A DNA stretch of 64,000 nucleotides from Sphingomonas sp. ERG5 (GCF_000803065.1 NZ_JSXI01000056.1:46475-110474); one strand, 5' to 3'; shown: positions 44,947 to 55,091, counted from the first letter of the stretch. Translations and numbers: made by a program. The notes: generated by a model not told the origin, from the letters alone.

Positions 44947-46629
44947 CTATCGATCGCTCAGCGCATGGATCAGGCCCGGCGCGATCTCGCGCCAGCCGCG
45001 CGGCGCGGCGCGGTCGATCGCCGGCTTCAGGATCGCGGCCGGATCGGCGACGCGGGCGCGAACGCGGCCGGCGTTGATCGACAATTCCAGCACATTCGCC
45101 GCGCCGCCCAGCGCCGCGATCCATGCGTCGTTCGGTTCGGCAACCGGTGGCGCGACTGCCGGCACTTCAGTGGCCGGCTGCGCCCCATGCGCCAGCGCGC
45201 GCATTTCTCCGGCGACGCGGTCGGCGATCGGGCCAAGCACGACTTGCAGCGCGGTGCCGCCGGGCCGCACCACACCGCGTGCACCCAGCGCCTTGAGCGC
45301 GGCCTCGTCGACCAGCGCCGGATCGACCAGTTTCAGCCGCAGTCGCGTGGTGCAGGCGTCGATCGACGCCAGATTGGCCGATCCGCCAAGTGCGCGAACG
45401 ATTCCCGCCGCCTGGTCGTCCGACGATAACGGCGCGGCGCCGGAATCGGCGACAAGCTCGGCGTCGCGGCCCGGCGTCTTCAGGTCGAAACGCCGGATGC
45501 AAAAGCGGAAGGTGAAATAATAGATCGCGAAATACACCGCGCCGACCGGGAACAGCATCAGCGGCCGGGTCGCGAGCCCATAGTTGAGGACATAGTCGAA
45601 CAGCCCGGCGGAAAAGCCGAAGCCGAGCCGCACGCCAAGCGCGTCCATCACGACCATCGCCACCCCGGTCAGCACCGCGTGCAGGACGTAGAGCAATGGC
45701 GCGAGGAACATGAAGGTGAACTCGATCGGCTCGGTCACCCCGGTCAGCAGCGAGGTCAGCGCGAGGCTGAGCAGCATGCCGCCGACCGCCTTGCGCCGTT
45801 CGGGCAGTGCCGAGCGGTACATGGCGAGGCACGCGGCGGGCAGGCCGAACATCATCACCGGGAAATGGCCGCTCATGAACGCGCCCGCGCTCGGATCGCC
45901 GGCGAAGAAGCGTTTCAGGTCGCCGGTCGCGCCGTGATAATCGCCGATGATGAACCAGGCGATATTGTTGAGGATATGGTGCAGCCCGGTGACGATCAGC
46001 AGCCGGTTGAGCGTGCCATAGACGAACAGCCCGATCGGCCCCGCGCTCACCACCCAGCGGCTGAGCGCGTCGATCGCGCCTTCGAGGATGGGAAAGCCCA
46101 GCCCGAAGATCGCCGCGCCGATCAGCCCGGCGAAACCGGCGGCGATCGGCACGAAGCGGCGGCCGCCGAAAAAGGCGAGATAGTCGGGCAGCTTGATCCC
46201 GGAATAGCGATTGTACAGCCAGCCCGAGACCAGCCCGGAGAGGATGCCGGCGGGGACGCTGAGCTTGGCCAGTTCCTTGGTCTTCCACGCCGCGGTGGCG
46301 AGATCGCGTGCCGCCTGTTCGGCGAACGCCGCCGTCACTTCGGGCGGTACGGTGAGCAGCACCTTGCCGCCCTCGACCGTGACGAGGAAGGCGATCGCGC
46401 CGGCCAGCCCCGCCGCGCCATTATTCTCGCGCGCCAGCCCGACCGCGACGCCGATCGCGAAGAGCAGGCCGAGATTGGAGAAGATCGCCTCGCCCGCCGC
46501 GGCGATGAAGGCGATGTTCAACATGTCGGGCTGGCCGAGGCGAAGCAGCAGCCCCGCCACCGGCAAGACGGCGATCGGCAACATCAGCGCGCGGCCAAGC
46601 GGCTGGAGACGGTCGAGACCGAGGCGCAT
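44947..46629 (-). CDS. nagE: PTS N-acetylglucosamine EIIC-EIIB transporter
   Basis: 560 residues from the ATG at 46629 that overlaps the PTS energy-coupling gene. The membrane EIIC domain (about 1-390) has SVPAGILSGLVSGWLYNRYSGIKLPDYLAFFGGRR and ILNNIAWFIIGDYHG. An EIIB domain follows with the phosphorylated Cys in SIDACTTRLRLKL. A second EIIB-like repeat (about 490-560) has lost the Cys (VLELSINAGRVRARV). It takes up and phosphorylates GlcNAc. Confidence 0.92.
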   Translation of the reverse strand: MRLGLDRLQPLGRALMLPIAVLPVAGLLLRLGQPDMLNIAFIAAAGEAIFSNLGLLFAIGVAVGLARENNGAAGLAGAIAFLVTVEGGKVLLTVPPEVTAAFAEQAARDLATAAWKTKELAKLSVPAGILSGLVSGWLYNRYSGIKLPDYLAFFGGRRFVPIAAGFAGLIGAAIFGLGFPILEGAIDALSRWVVSAGPIGLFVYGTLNRLLIVTGLHHILNNIAWFIIGDYHGATGDLKRFFAGDPSAGAFMSGHFPVMMFGLPAACLAMYRSALPERRKAVGGMLLSLALTSLLTGVTEPIEFTFMFLAPLLYVLHAVLTGVAMVVMDALGVRLGFGFSAGLFDYVLNYGLATRPLMLFPVGAVYFAIYYFTFRFCIRRFDLKTPGRDAELVADSGAAPLSSDDQAAGIVRALGGSANLASIDACTTRLRLKLVDPALVDEAALKALGARGVVRPGGTALQVVLGPIADRVAGEMRALAHGAQPATEVPAVAPPVAEPNDAWIAALGGAANVLELSINAGRVRARVADPAAILKPAIDRAAPRGWREIAPGLIHALSDR

Positions 46630-49094
46630 CAGGCAGCTCCTTCCAGCAGCGCATGGACGTCGGCGGCGGTCGATGCGGCCAGTGCGCGTTCGGCCAGCGC
46701 CCGGCAATCGGCCATGGTGAGGTGTCGCACCACTGCCTTGAGCGCGGGGATCGCGGCGGGGGTCGCCGATAATTCGGTCACGCCAAGGCCGATCAGGATC
46801 GGGGCGGCGAGCGGATCGGAGGCGATGCCGCCGCATACGCCGATCCAGCGGCCATGCGTCCGCGCGCCTTCCGCCGCGCGCGCGATCAGATGAAGCACGG
46901 CCGGGTGGAAGGCGTCGACCTTCGCCGCGACCGCCGGATTGCCGCGATCGGCGGCCAGCGCATATTGCGTCAGGTCGTTGCTGCCGATCGACAGGAAATC
47001 GGCGTCGCGCGCCAGGCTCGCGGCCAGCATCGCGGCGGCGGGCGTCTCGACCATCACGCCAAGCGGCACCGGCGTGGCGATGCCGAGCGCGGCGCGTGCC
47101 TCGTCGAGGATCGCGCGCGCCGTGGCCAGTTCACCGCCATCGATGATCATCGGCAGCATGATGCGGCATTGCGCCGCCGGCACACCGGCCAGGATGGCGC
47201 GGAATTGCTGCGCGAGCAGGTCGGGACGGTCGAGCGAGAAGCGGATGCCGCGATTGCCCAGCGCGGGATTCTCCTCATGCGGGAAGGGCAGATACGCGAC
47301 CGGCTTGTCGCCGCCAATGTCGAGCGTGCGCACGATCAGCGGGCGTCCGTCGAGTCCGGCGGCGATCGCGGCATAAGCGGCGCGCTGCTCGGCTTCAACG
47401 GGTGCCGCATCGCGGTCGAGAAAGAGGAATTCGGTGCGCAGCAGCCCACAGCCTTCGGCGCCAAGCGTGACCGCGTGCGCCGCTTCGGCGGCGTTGGCGA
47501 GGTTGGCGAAGATTTCGATGCGCGTGCCATCGGCCATCACGCAGGGGGCGAGCGCGGCGGCGGCTTCGGCGGCGACGCGCTGGGCGCGTTCCGACAGCCG
47601 CACATTGCCCGCGTCGATCGCGGCCCGATCCGGGGCGGGGTCGATCGTGCCGCGATCGGCGTCGAGAATGATCTCGCTGCCATCGTTCAGCGCGAGCAAT
47701 GCCGTCCCGCCCGCGACCAGCATCGGGATCCCGGCCGAGGCGGCAAGGATCGAGGCATGCGCGGTCGGTCCGCCAAACGCGGTGCCGATCCCGGCGATGC
47801 CGGCCGATGCGAGTATGGCGAAGTGCGACGGCAGCAATTCGTCGGCAATGACGATCGCGCCCCGGGGCGGTACCGGCAGGGTCGCGTCACTGCCGGTGAG
47901 CAGGGCGATGACCTGGCGCTCGATATCCTTCAGGTCAGCGATGCGCTCGATCAGCAACCGGTCGCCGGTCGCCCGGATCGCTTCGGCATGGCCGCGGATG
48001 GCGCTGCGCCAGGCAAAAGCGGCGCTCTTGCCCTGCGCGATCTGTGCCTGCGCCGCACCGAGCAATTCGGGATCGTCGACCAGCGCGCGGTGCGCGGCGG
48101 CAATGTCGGCGCCGGCGCCCGATGCGCCGTCAGCGGCGGCGATCAGCCTCGCGCGCGCCGTGTCGAGCGCGGCGTTTTCGCTGGCGACGCCATGACCATG
48201 TTCGGGCACGGCGACATCGCCGGGGCGGAACTGGAAGACCCGGCCAAGGGCGAAGCCGGGTGCGGCGCGAATGCCGTGGAGCAGGCCGTCGCCGGAGACG
48301 GCGGGGGTCGGTGCGGCGGCTGGAGCGGCGGGGGCATGCGCTTCCTCGTCCATGCCCTGTTCGATCAGCTGTGCGATCGTGGCGATCGCGGCGCGGGCAT
48401 CGGGGCCGCGCGCGCCGATGGCGATTTCGTCGTCATGGCGGATGCCCGCCGACAGCAGGGCGACGATGCTGCGCGCATTGGCCGGGCGGTTGTGCGCGAC
48501 AATGGTCACTTCCGCGGTGAAGGGCTTCAGCGCGGCGACGATGCGCGCGGCGGGGCGGGCATGGATGCCATTGGCGAGCGGCACGCGGATCGTGCAATGC
48601 GCCGTGTCTTCGCCAAGATCGGCGGCGGCGACATCGTTCGCGACCGGCGACACGTCGGCGATGGGATCACCGGCGGTCACGCGCGCTTCGCTCGCCAGCA
48701 CGGTCACCGCATAGCCGTCGCTGGTTACCGTCACCGGGGTGATCAGGCTTTTCGCCTGCAGCGCGACGGGATCGAGATCGACCAGCAACAGCGGCTGGCC
48801 AAGCGTCACCGTCTCGCCATCGCGGACCTGGGCGGTGAAGCCATTGCCCGCCAGCGCGACGGTTTCCAGCCCGACATGGATCAGCAGCTCGGCGCCATTG
48901 GCGAGGCGCAGGCTGACCGAATGCCGCGTCGGGGCGACCGCGATCACGGTCGCGTCGCACGGCGCGCGAACCACGCCGTCGAGCGGATCGATCGCGAAGC
49001 CGTCGCCCATCATGCGGTCGGCAAAGACCGGATCGGGCACTTGCTCGAGCGGCAGCGCCCAGCCGGTCATCGGGGCGTGGAGCTGGACGATCAT
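46629..49094 (-). CDS. Fused PTS EIIA-HPr-EI protein
   Basis: 821 residues from the ATG at 49094. Three modules are in line: a glucose-type EIIA with the His in LLIHVGLET (H73), HPr with NGIHARPAA (H178), and EI with GGPTAHASILA (H446), followed by the PEP-binding C-domain (RTEFLFLDRD, NDLTQYALAADR, VCGGIASDPL). It relays phosphate from PEP to NagE. The gene overlaps its neighbours by 4 bp on each side. Confidence 0.95.
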   Translation of the reverse strand: MIVQLHAPMTGWALPLEQVPDPVFADRMMGDGFAIDPLDGVVRAPCDATVIAVAPTRHSVSLRLANGAELLIHVGLETVALAGNGFTAQVRDGETVTLGQPLLLVDLDPVALQAKSLITPVTVTSDGYAVTVLASEARVTAGDPIADVSPVANDVAAADLGEDTAHCTIRVPLANGIHARPAARIVAALKPFTAEVTIVAHNRPANARSIVALLSAGIRHDDEIAIGARGPDARAAIATIAQLIEQGMDEEAHAPAAPAAAPTPAVSGDGLLHGIRAAPGFALGRVFQFRPGDVAVPEHGHGVASENAALDTARARLIAAADGASGAGADIAAAHRALVDDPELLGAAQAQIAQGKSAAFAWRSAIRGHAEAIRATGDRLLIERIADLKDIERQVIALLTGSDATLPVPPRGAIVIADELLPSHFAILASAGIAGIGTAFGGPTAHASILAASAGIPMLVAGGTALLALNDGSEIILDADRGTIDPAPDRAAIDAGNVRLSERAQRVAAEAAAALAPCVMADGTRIEIFANLANAAEAAHAVTLGAEGCGLLRTEFLFLDRDAAPVEAEQRAAYAAIAAGLDGRPLIVRTLDIGGDKPVAYLPFPHEENPALGNRGIRFSLDRPDLLAQQFRAILAGVPAAQCRIMLPMIIDGGELATARAILDEARAALGIATPVPLGVMVETPAAAMLAASLARDADFLSIGSNDLTQYALAADRGNPAVAAKVDAFHPAVLHLIARAAEGARTHGRWIGVCGGIASDPLAAPILIGLGVTELSATPAAIPALKAVVRHLTMADCRALAERALAASTAADVHALLEGAA

Positions 49095-51352
49095 GGTTTG
49101 GTCACCAGCTGCACCGCGCTGATCGCCCAAAGCGGGTTCACGCCCTTTGCGGTGTAGGTGATGCACAGGTCATGCGCGCCGGTCATCGGCTTGAGCGCCG
49201 CGGTCAGGCGCGTCACCGCGGGATTGCGCGCTGCGGGGCCAAGCGGCAGCGTGGCGATATGCGGGCCATTACAGCCATCGCGCACCTCTACTTCGCCGGC
49301 GGGCGTGGCGGGGGCCCGGAAACGGATCTTGTCCACGTCATGGCCGATCTGGAAATTGAACGGGATCTGCCCGACATCGATCGCGATCGATCGCACCCCG
49401 TCCATCGGCGCGGCCTGATAGATCCAGCACGGATTGGCGATGTCGGTCAGGAACGCCGCGCGCGGACCCTTGGCCGGGGCGTCGTCGATCAGGCGCAGTG
49501 CGATGCCCTGGGTGCACAGCTTGAGCTGGGTATCGTCACGGTGACGCAGCGCGGCGGCGGTGACGTTCAGATCGATTGCACCGGGCAGCGCGACGCCGTC
49601 GAGCATGCTCGCGACGCGCAGGCGCGTCGGGACCGGCACGGTGAGCGGCGCCGAATAGATCGCCGCACCCGGGCCGGGCGGCGTGCCGTCGATGGTGTAG
49701 CGCAACGGCAGCCCGGGCTGGCCGGAGAGCGTGATACGGCCTTGATTCCCCTCGGGAGAGAGCGTCGCGACCGGGCGGAATATGGCCGGGCTCGCGTCGA
49801 TGCCGAGCGTCGACAGGCGCGTCATTTGCGGCGCGAGGCGGCGCACGAAATCGCCGAAGTCGCGGCGACCGGCCGGCGACCAGCCAAGCTCGGCAATCGC
49901 GGCGGCGCGTGGAAACATCGCTTCGGCGGCGCCGGCTTCGGTGCGGACATGCTCGGTCCACAAATTGCCCTGCAGGCCGAGGATATGGCGCTGCTGCTCC
50001 GCCGGGATCGAGGCGGGCGCGGGATCGAAGTCATAGACCTGGGCGAGCGTGATCAGCTCGCCGCGCCCGGTGCCCTCGGCGGCGGTCACGCCCTGGCGAT
50101 GGTTGAGGTAGAGGATCGGCGCGGGCGACAGGATCGCGTCATGCCCGGCCTTGGCGGCGGCGACCGCACCGTCGATGCCGCGCCATGACATCACCGTCGC
50201 ATCCGGCGTGATCCCGCCGTCGAGGATTTCGTCCCAGCCGATCAGGCGGCGGTCATGCGCGGCGAGATAGCGGCCGATGCGCTGGACGAACCAGCTCTGC
50301 AATTTGTCTTCGCTGGTGATGCCGAGCGATGTCATCTGCGCCTGGATTTTGGGCGAGGCCTTCCATTGATCCTTCACCGCTTCGTCGCCGCCGACATGGA
50401 TGTAGCGCGACGGGAACAGCGGTATGACTTCGTCGAGCACGTCCTGCAGGAAAGCGAAGGTCGTCTCGTCGGTATTGTAGAGCCAGGGGAACACACCCCA
50501 GTCGCTCTCGACGCCCTTGGGCAGGGGCACGCCCATGCCGAGCTGGGGATAGGCACGGATCGCACTCAGCGCATGGCCGGGCATTTCGATCTCGGGCACG
50601 ATGGTGATGCCGCGCTTGCTGGCATAAGCGACGATCTCGCGAATCTGTCCTTGCGTGTAGAAGCCGCCGGTGCGCGGCAATGGCGGCGCGCCTGGCGCCG
50701 TCGCCGGCAGCCGCCACGCGCTGACATCGGTCAGCTTCGGATATTTCCTGATCTCGATCCGCCAGCCCTGATCGTCGACCAGATGCCAGTGCAGAGTGTT
50801 GAGCTTGTTTGCCGCCATCGCGTCGATCAGGCGCTTGACGAAGTCGGGCGACTGGAAATGCCGCGCGCTGTCGAGCATCAGCCCGCGCCAGCGGAAGCGC
50901 GGCGCGTCGACAATCGTGACGGCGGGAATGACGCTGCCGGATCGGGCGGGGCGGGCGAGCTGCCACAGCGTCACCGCGCCGTAGAGCAGGCCGGCATCGT
51001 CGCTTGCGCTGATCGTCGCGCCGCTGGACGTGGTGGTGAGGCGATACCCTTCCGCCGCGATGCCGGGCACGCGCTCGAAGCGGATCGTGCCGCCGGCCCT
51101 GACGGTGAGTTTCGGGCCGCCGGAGCGCGACAGCAGGTCGGCCAGCCGGTCGGCTGCGTTACGCGCGCCGGCGTCGCTTGCGGGAATGGCGATGCCGCTG
51201 GCGGCGGTCAGCGTAAACCCGCCCTCGGCGGCGGTCAGGGATTGCGGCGCGGGCAGCAATGCTACGGGTCGAGCGGTGGTCTGGGCGGGGGCCGGCGCGG
51301 CCCATAAAAAACTCCCGACAATCGCCGGGAGAGTCGGGAGGAGCTGGGTCAT
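49091..51352 (-). CDS. Beta-N-acetylhexosaminidase, GH20
   Basis: 753 residues from the ATG at 51352; an in-frame TTG at 51391 is less likely. A signal peptide (LPTLPAIVGSFLWAAPAPAQ) is followed by the GH20b domain and the catalytic barrel with HLVDDQGWRIEIRKYP and the Asp-Glu pair in HVGGDEAVKDQW, and a C-terminal beta domain (about 590-750). It releases GlcNAc from chitooligosaccharides or glycans outside the cytoplasm, feeding NagE. Confidence 0.94.
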   Translation of the reverse strand: MTQLLPTLPAIVGSFLWAAPAPAQTTARPVALLPAPQSLTAAEGGFTLTAASGIAIPASDAGARNAADRLADLLSRSGGPKLTVRAGGTIRFERVPGIAAEGYRLTTTSSGATISASDDAGLLYGAVTLWQLARPARSGSVIPAVTIVDAPRFRWRGLMLDSARHFQSPDFVKRLIDAMAANKLNTLHWHLVDDQGWRIEIRKYPKLTDVSAWRLPATAPGAPPLPRTGGFYTQGQIREIVAYASKRGITIVPEIEMPGHALSAIRAYPQLGMGVPLPKGVESDWGVFPWLYNTDETTFAFLQDVLDEVIPLFPSRYIHVGGDEAVKDQWKASPKIQAQMTSLGITSEDKLQSWFVQRIGRYLAAHDRRLIGWDEILDGGITPDATVMSWRGIDGAVAAAKAGHDAILSPAPILYLNHRQGVTAAEGTGRGELITLAQVYDFDPAPASIPAEQQRHILGLQGNLWTEHVRTEAGAAEAMFPRAAAIAELGWSPAGRRDFGDFVRRLAPQMTRLSTLGIDASPAIFRPVATLSPEGNQGRITLSGQPGLPLRYTIDGTPPGPGAAIYSAPLTVPVPTRLRVASMLDGVALPGAIDLNVTAAALRHRDDTQLKLCTQGIALRLIDDAPAKGPRAAFLTDIANPCWIYQAAPMDGVRSIAIDVGQIPFNFQIGHDVDKIRFRAPATPAGEVEVRDGCNGPHIATLPLGPAARNPAVTRLTAALKPMTGAHDLCITYTAKGVNPLWAISAVQLVTKP

Positions 51353-51395
51353 GCGCGGCACGGGCGGCCCTCGATATGCGTCAAAAGACAAGGAC

Positions 51396-51422
51396 GGCGG
51401 ACCGGCACCGTGCCGGTCCGCC
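51396..51422 (-). terminator. Hairpin between the TonB receptor and GH20 gene
   Basis: GGCGGACCGGCA (51396-51407) and TGCCGGTCCGCC (51411-51422) form a 12-bp perfect stem with a 3-nt loop just after the receptor stop, followed on the minus strand by GTCCTTGTCTTTTG. It may be a partial terminator reducing expression of the enzyme genes relative to the receptor. Confidence 0.7.
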
Positions 51423-51430
51423 CGATCAGA

Positions 51431-54124
51431 TCAGAACTTGAAGCGTGCGCCAAAGTAGAACTGACGTCCATTGTCGTAAATTGCGCGCACCCGGTCAGGC
51501 GTTCCGGAATATTGCACGATTCTCTTGTTGGTCAGGTTCACCGCATCCGCGGTCAGCGTGATATTCTTGGTCACGTTGATGCCGAGCGATGCATCGAGCG
51601 AGGACAGGGCCGCCTGGTTGAGCGGCGCCGAACGATCGATGTCGATGAAGAAGGCGGAGCGATAATTGTACGAGAGCCGGGCAGTGACCAGCTCGTTCTC
51701 GTAATAGCCGGTCAGGTTGAACGAGTGCTTGCTGTTGCCGGGGATCGGGTCGCCGTTGCTCGCCTTCGCATCGGAGTAGGTATAGTTGGCGATCGCGCCG
51801 AACCCGCCCCAGATCGGCCGCGAGATCTGGAATTCAAAGCCCTGGTTGCGGCCGCCTTCGCCATTCGAGCGGCGGTTGATCGAGAAGGGGCAGTTGAACA
51901 GGTTCGGGTTGCCGCCGCCCGCCGGGACGCACGATGCCGGCTGGGTGCCGGGCACGAACTGGCCCGGCAGGATTTCGGTCGATGACCGGTTGACGATGTA
52001 CGACTGGATATCCTTGTAGAATACCGCCAGCGCGACGATCGTCTCGGCGTCGGGATACCATTCGAGCGACACGTCATATTGATTGGCGCGGTACGGCTTC
52101 AGGTTGGGATCGCCGCCGGCCCCGGTCAGCAAGGTGCCGTTGAGATCGACGCCCGGCGTGATGTCGACGAAATCGGGCCGCGTGACCGTCTTGCCTGCGG
52201 CGAAACGCAGCACGATCTTGGGCGACAGGTCGACCGACAGGTTCGCGCTTGGCAGCACGTCGGTATAGGTGCGTTTCGACGTGATCGGCGTATAGCCGCC
52301 AAAGGGATTGGTGAACTGCGGATTGGCGCCGCCGATCAGGCTGCCGGTCGAGGTCTGGTCGGTCCTGACGACGCGGAGGCCGATATTGGCGCGCCAGCCT
52401 TCGCCGCCGAATTTCGCCAGACCGTATCCGCCATAGGTCTTTTCGTTGATCGCATAGGTGTTGCCGGGAACCACGAACTTCGCGGTCAGTGCAGCGGCCT
52501 GCGATCCATAGATCTGGCCGAGCTTGGTCGGATCGACGGTCCAGTAACTGTTCAACGTGCCGGTCGTATCAAGGCCGTTGAGGAAATCGTCCGGCGTGTT
52601 CTGGCCGCTCGCGAAACTGGCGGCGGTGCACGGCGCGCCACTGCAGATCAAACCGGGCGTGAGCACGCCGCCATTGGTTGCAAGCCGCAGCGCGGTACGG
52701 TCATGGTTGGTATATTTGACGCCGAACTTGAGCGCATTCATCGGACCCCAATCGACCTTCTGATCGAGATCGAGATAAGCGTATTTCTCTTCATCCTTGT
52801 TGGTGACCGACTGGATGCGCGAGAAATCGATCAGCATGTTCGCCGGCGATGTCGGGTTGGGCGACGTGAACTTCACCTGCGGCGCCTTGCCGCGCAGGTC
52901 ATAGCTGAACGAGCCGGTGCCGGCCGTTTCGAGGAAATTCTCGTTCGACGTGGCGCCGGTCGCCTTGGTCCAGCCGGCCTTGAAATGGACGGTCAGGTCG
53001 TCGGTCGGCTTGTAGTTGACGTCGAGATCGGCCGAATAGGTTTCGGCATAGGCCTGGCGGTCGATCGCGTCATAAACCACGGCGCGGGCGCCGCTGGCGG
53101 CATTGTTGCTCGACGTGACGGTGCCGGCCACCGCGACGCCATTGACGATCGTCGGGTTGGTGACCGTCCCGCCGCTGCCGAGCGCGCGCTCGGGCCAGGC
53201 AAGATAGTTCAGGTTGAGATTGTTCGCGTTGAAGCGCGAATACAGGCCGGTGACATTGATCTCCAGCGCGTCCGATGGGCGGAACTGGATGCCGATATTG
53301 CCGCCGTAACGCTCGCGATCCTGCTTGAACAGCGCCGAGCCGATCAGTGTCGGGAACAGCGCGGTCTGTCCGCCGCCGGCCGCGAAGGGAGCATAGCCGA
53401 AGACTTCGATGCCATCGCGGCGCGTCTGGCGCTTCTGATAGATGCCGCCGATCAGGATGCCGAACGTCTCATCGGCGTTCTTCCAGCTGAACAGTCCCGA
53501 CACTTGCGGGTCGAGTTTGCCCGACAGGTCGGAATAGACGCCCTGCACGGATGCCGACACGGTCAGTGCCTTGAGGTCGAGCGGGTTGCGCGTATGGACG
53601 TTGATCGTTCCGCCGACACCGCCTTCTTCCACATCCGCCTGTGGGCTCTTATAGACTTCGAGCTGGCCGACGATCTCCGCCGGCAGCGTCAGATAGTTGA
53701 AGCTGCGGGTCGACGCGACCTGATCGAGAATGAACCAGTCGGCGGTCGCAATCGAATGGCCATTGACCAATGTCTTGGTGAGATTGGGCGCGGTGCCGCG
53801 CAGCGAGACGCGCTCGCCTTCGCCGAACACGCGATTGACCACGACGCCGGGAATGCGCTGCAGCGCTTCGGCGACGTTCTTGTCGGGAAACTTACCGATG
53901 TCTTCCGCGGTGAGAACGTCCGAAATGACGCTCGACTGGCGCTTGGCGGTGATCGAGGCCTGGATCGACTCGCGAATGCCGGTGACGATGATGTCACCTT
54001 CGCCGGAGTCGGCCGGTGCGGTCTGCGTCGTGTTGTTGGTTGGAGCGTCGGCGCTCTGCGCCTGCGCGGTGGCGGCCAGAGCGAACGTGCTCACCGATGC
54101 TGCCAGAAGTCGTATAACGGTCAT
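51431..54124 (-). CDS. TonB-dependent receptor for GlcNAc/chitooligosaccharides
   Basis: 897 residues from the ATG at 54124, preceded by GGGGAGAT; longer starts lack a ribosome site. Signal peptide VIRLLAASVSTFALAATAQAQ, then the plug with GDIIVTGIRESIQASITAKRQ and VVNRVFGEGERVSLRGTAPN, then a beta-barrel ending FYFGARFKF. Location with hexosaminidase and nag genes suggests that it imports chitooligosaccharides; no binding site can be seen directly. Confidence 0.93.
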   Translation of the reverse strand: MTVIRLLAASVSTFALAATAQAQSADAPTNNTTQTAPADSGEGDIIVTGIRESIQASITAKRQSSVISDVLTAEDIGKFPDKNVAEALQRIPGVVVNRVFGEGERVSLRGTAPNLTKTLVNGHSIATADWFILDQVASTRSFNYLTLPAEIVGQLEVYKSPQADVEEGGVGGTINVHTRNPLDLKALTVSASVQGVYSDLSGKLDPQVSGLFSWKNADETFGILIGGIYQKRQTRRDGIEVFGYAPFAAGGGQTALFPTLIGSALFKQDRERYGGNIGIQFRPSDALEINVTGLYSRFNANNLNLNYLAWPERALGSGGTVTNPTIVNGVAVAGTVTSSNNAASGARAVVYDAIDRQAYAETYSADLDVNYKPTDDLTVHFKAGWTKATGATSNENFLETAGTGSFSYDLRGKAPQVKFTSPNPTSPANMLIDFSRIQSVTNKDEEKYAYLDLDQKVDWGPMNALKFGVKYTNHDRTALRLATNGGVLTPGLICSGAPCTAASFASGQNTPDDFLNGLDTTGTLNSYWTVDPTKLGQIYGSQAAALTAKFVVPGNTYAINEKTYGGYGLAKFGGEGWRANIGLRVVRTDQTSTGSLIGGANPQFTNPFGGYTPITSKRTYTDVLPSANLSVDLSPKIVLRFAAGKTVTRPDFVDITPGVDLNGTLLTGAGGDPNLKPYRANQYDVSLEWYPDAETIVALAVFYKDIQSYIVNRSSTEILPGQFVPGTQPASCVPAGGGNPNLFNCPFSINRRSNGEGGRNQGFEFQISRPIWGGFGAIANYTYSDAKASNGDPIPGNSKHSFNLTGYYENELVTARLSYNYRSAFFIDIDRSAPLNQAALSSLDASLGINVTKNITLTADAVNLTNKRIVQYSGTPDRVRAIYDNGRQFYFGARFKF

Positions 54125-54177
54125 TGCCGATCTCCCCATGCCCTTAACCCTGATTGGATCTCGCAATGCCAATTGAT

Positions 54178-54302
54178 GACCAATGCCAGACCAATTGGCA
54201 GAACATGTTTCATACCAATGACAGCGTCAAGCATCTTTTTTTCGGTTTGATGTCCAAAATGGTCACTTTATTGTGGAAACTGGTATTTAATTGGTCTTAT
54301 AA
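54178..54302. promoter_or_regulatory. Divergent nag promoter with ACCAAT half-sites
   Basis: TTGACG (54230-54225, minus) with a 17-bp spacer to CATGTT (54207-54202) is a candidate receptor promoter. GACCAAT or ATACCAAT units lie at 54178, 54189 (as ACCAATTGG) and 54212 (inside the spacer), with TGGTCAC at 54260, TGGTAT at 54281 and AATTGGTC at 54289. TGGT/ACCA half-sites are typical for HutC/NagR-type GntR regulators, so NagR operators are likely here. Confidence 0.5.
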
Positions 54303-54347
54303 GGATAGCGCCGGGTCAGTCCGGCCCGGGGGAGCGGGGATGCCTAA

Positions 54348-55091
54348 GTGACCAATCTGGCCGACAAAATCGGCGTGCTGGGCGACAATGTTCGGGCACC
54401 GCTTTACCAGCAGATGCAGGATGCATTGCGCCGCGGCATCGAAGTCGGGTCGCTCAAGCCACAGGAAGCATTGCCGCCGGAGCGCGATATCGCGACCGAA
54501 TTCGGCATTTCGCGAATCACCGTGCGCAAGGCGATCGACGGGCTGGTCGCCGACGGTTTGCTGACTCGCCGCCAGGGTGCCGGCACGTTCGTCGGCGGGC
54601 GGGTCGAGAAGCAATTCTCCAAGCTCACCTCCTTTTCCGAGGACATGGCGGCGCGTGGCCGCACGTCACGCAGCGAATGGATCACGCAGACCGAAGGTGC
54701 GGTGAATTCGGACGAGTCGCTGACGCTGGGGCTCAGCCCCGGATCGCGCGTGTTCCGCTTCCACCGCATCCGCTACGCTGACGAACAGCCGATGGCGCTG
54801 GAATATTCGACCATACCGGGCTTCGGTCTGCCCGGGCTGGAGGCCGTCGGGGTATCGCTCTACGCCGCGCTCGAGGCCGCCGGGCATCGGCCGGTGCGCG
54901 CCTTGCAGCGCTTGCGCGCCGTGCTGTTCAATGCCGAACAGGCGAAATTGCTCGACATCCAGGCCGGTGCGCCGGGGCTATTCATCGAACGGCGCAGTTT
55001 CCTGGAAGATGGGCGCGCGATCGAGACGACGCATAGCTGGTATCGCGGCGACGCTTATGATTTCGTTGCGGAGTTGAATGCACTGGCATGA
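54348..55091 (+). CDS. nagR: GntR-family (HutC/NagR type) regulator
   Basis: 247 residues from a GTG at 54348. The winged helix (LPPERDIATEFGISRITVRKAIDGLV) is followed by a UTRA ligand domain (RVFRFHRIRYADEQPMALEYS, FIERRSFLEDGRAIETTHSWYRGDAYDFV). NagR-type regulators respond to GlcNAc-6-P or GlcN-6-P. It is divergent from the TonB receptor and overlaps nagB-II by 4 bp. Confidence 0.92.
   Translation: MTNLADKIGVLGDNVRAPLYQQMQDALRRGIEVGSLKPQEALPPERDIATEFGISRITVRKAIDGLVADGLLTRRQGAGTFVGGRVEKQFSKLTSFSEDMAARGRTSRSEWITQTEGAVNSDESLTLGLSPGSRVFRFHRIRYADEQPMALEYSTIPGFGLPGLEAVGVSLYAALEAAGHRPVRALQRLRAVLFNAEQAKLLDIQAGAPGLFIERRSFLEDGRAIETTHSWYRGDAYDFVAELNALA

Noticed and set aside
46854..49157. Long plus-strand open frame (767 codons)
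   Set aside because: It is antisense to the fused PTS gene, rich in Arg/Gly/Asp with no domain pattern; GC-rich coding DNA opens such shadow frames.
52079..54250. Plus-strand open frame (723 codons)
   Set aside because: It is antisense to the TonB receptor and has no recognisable family pattern.
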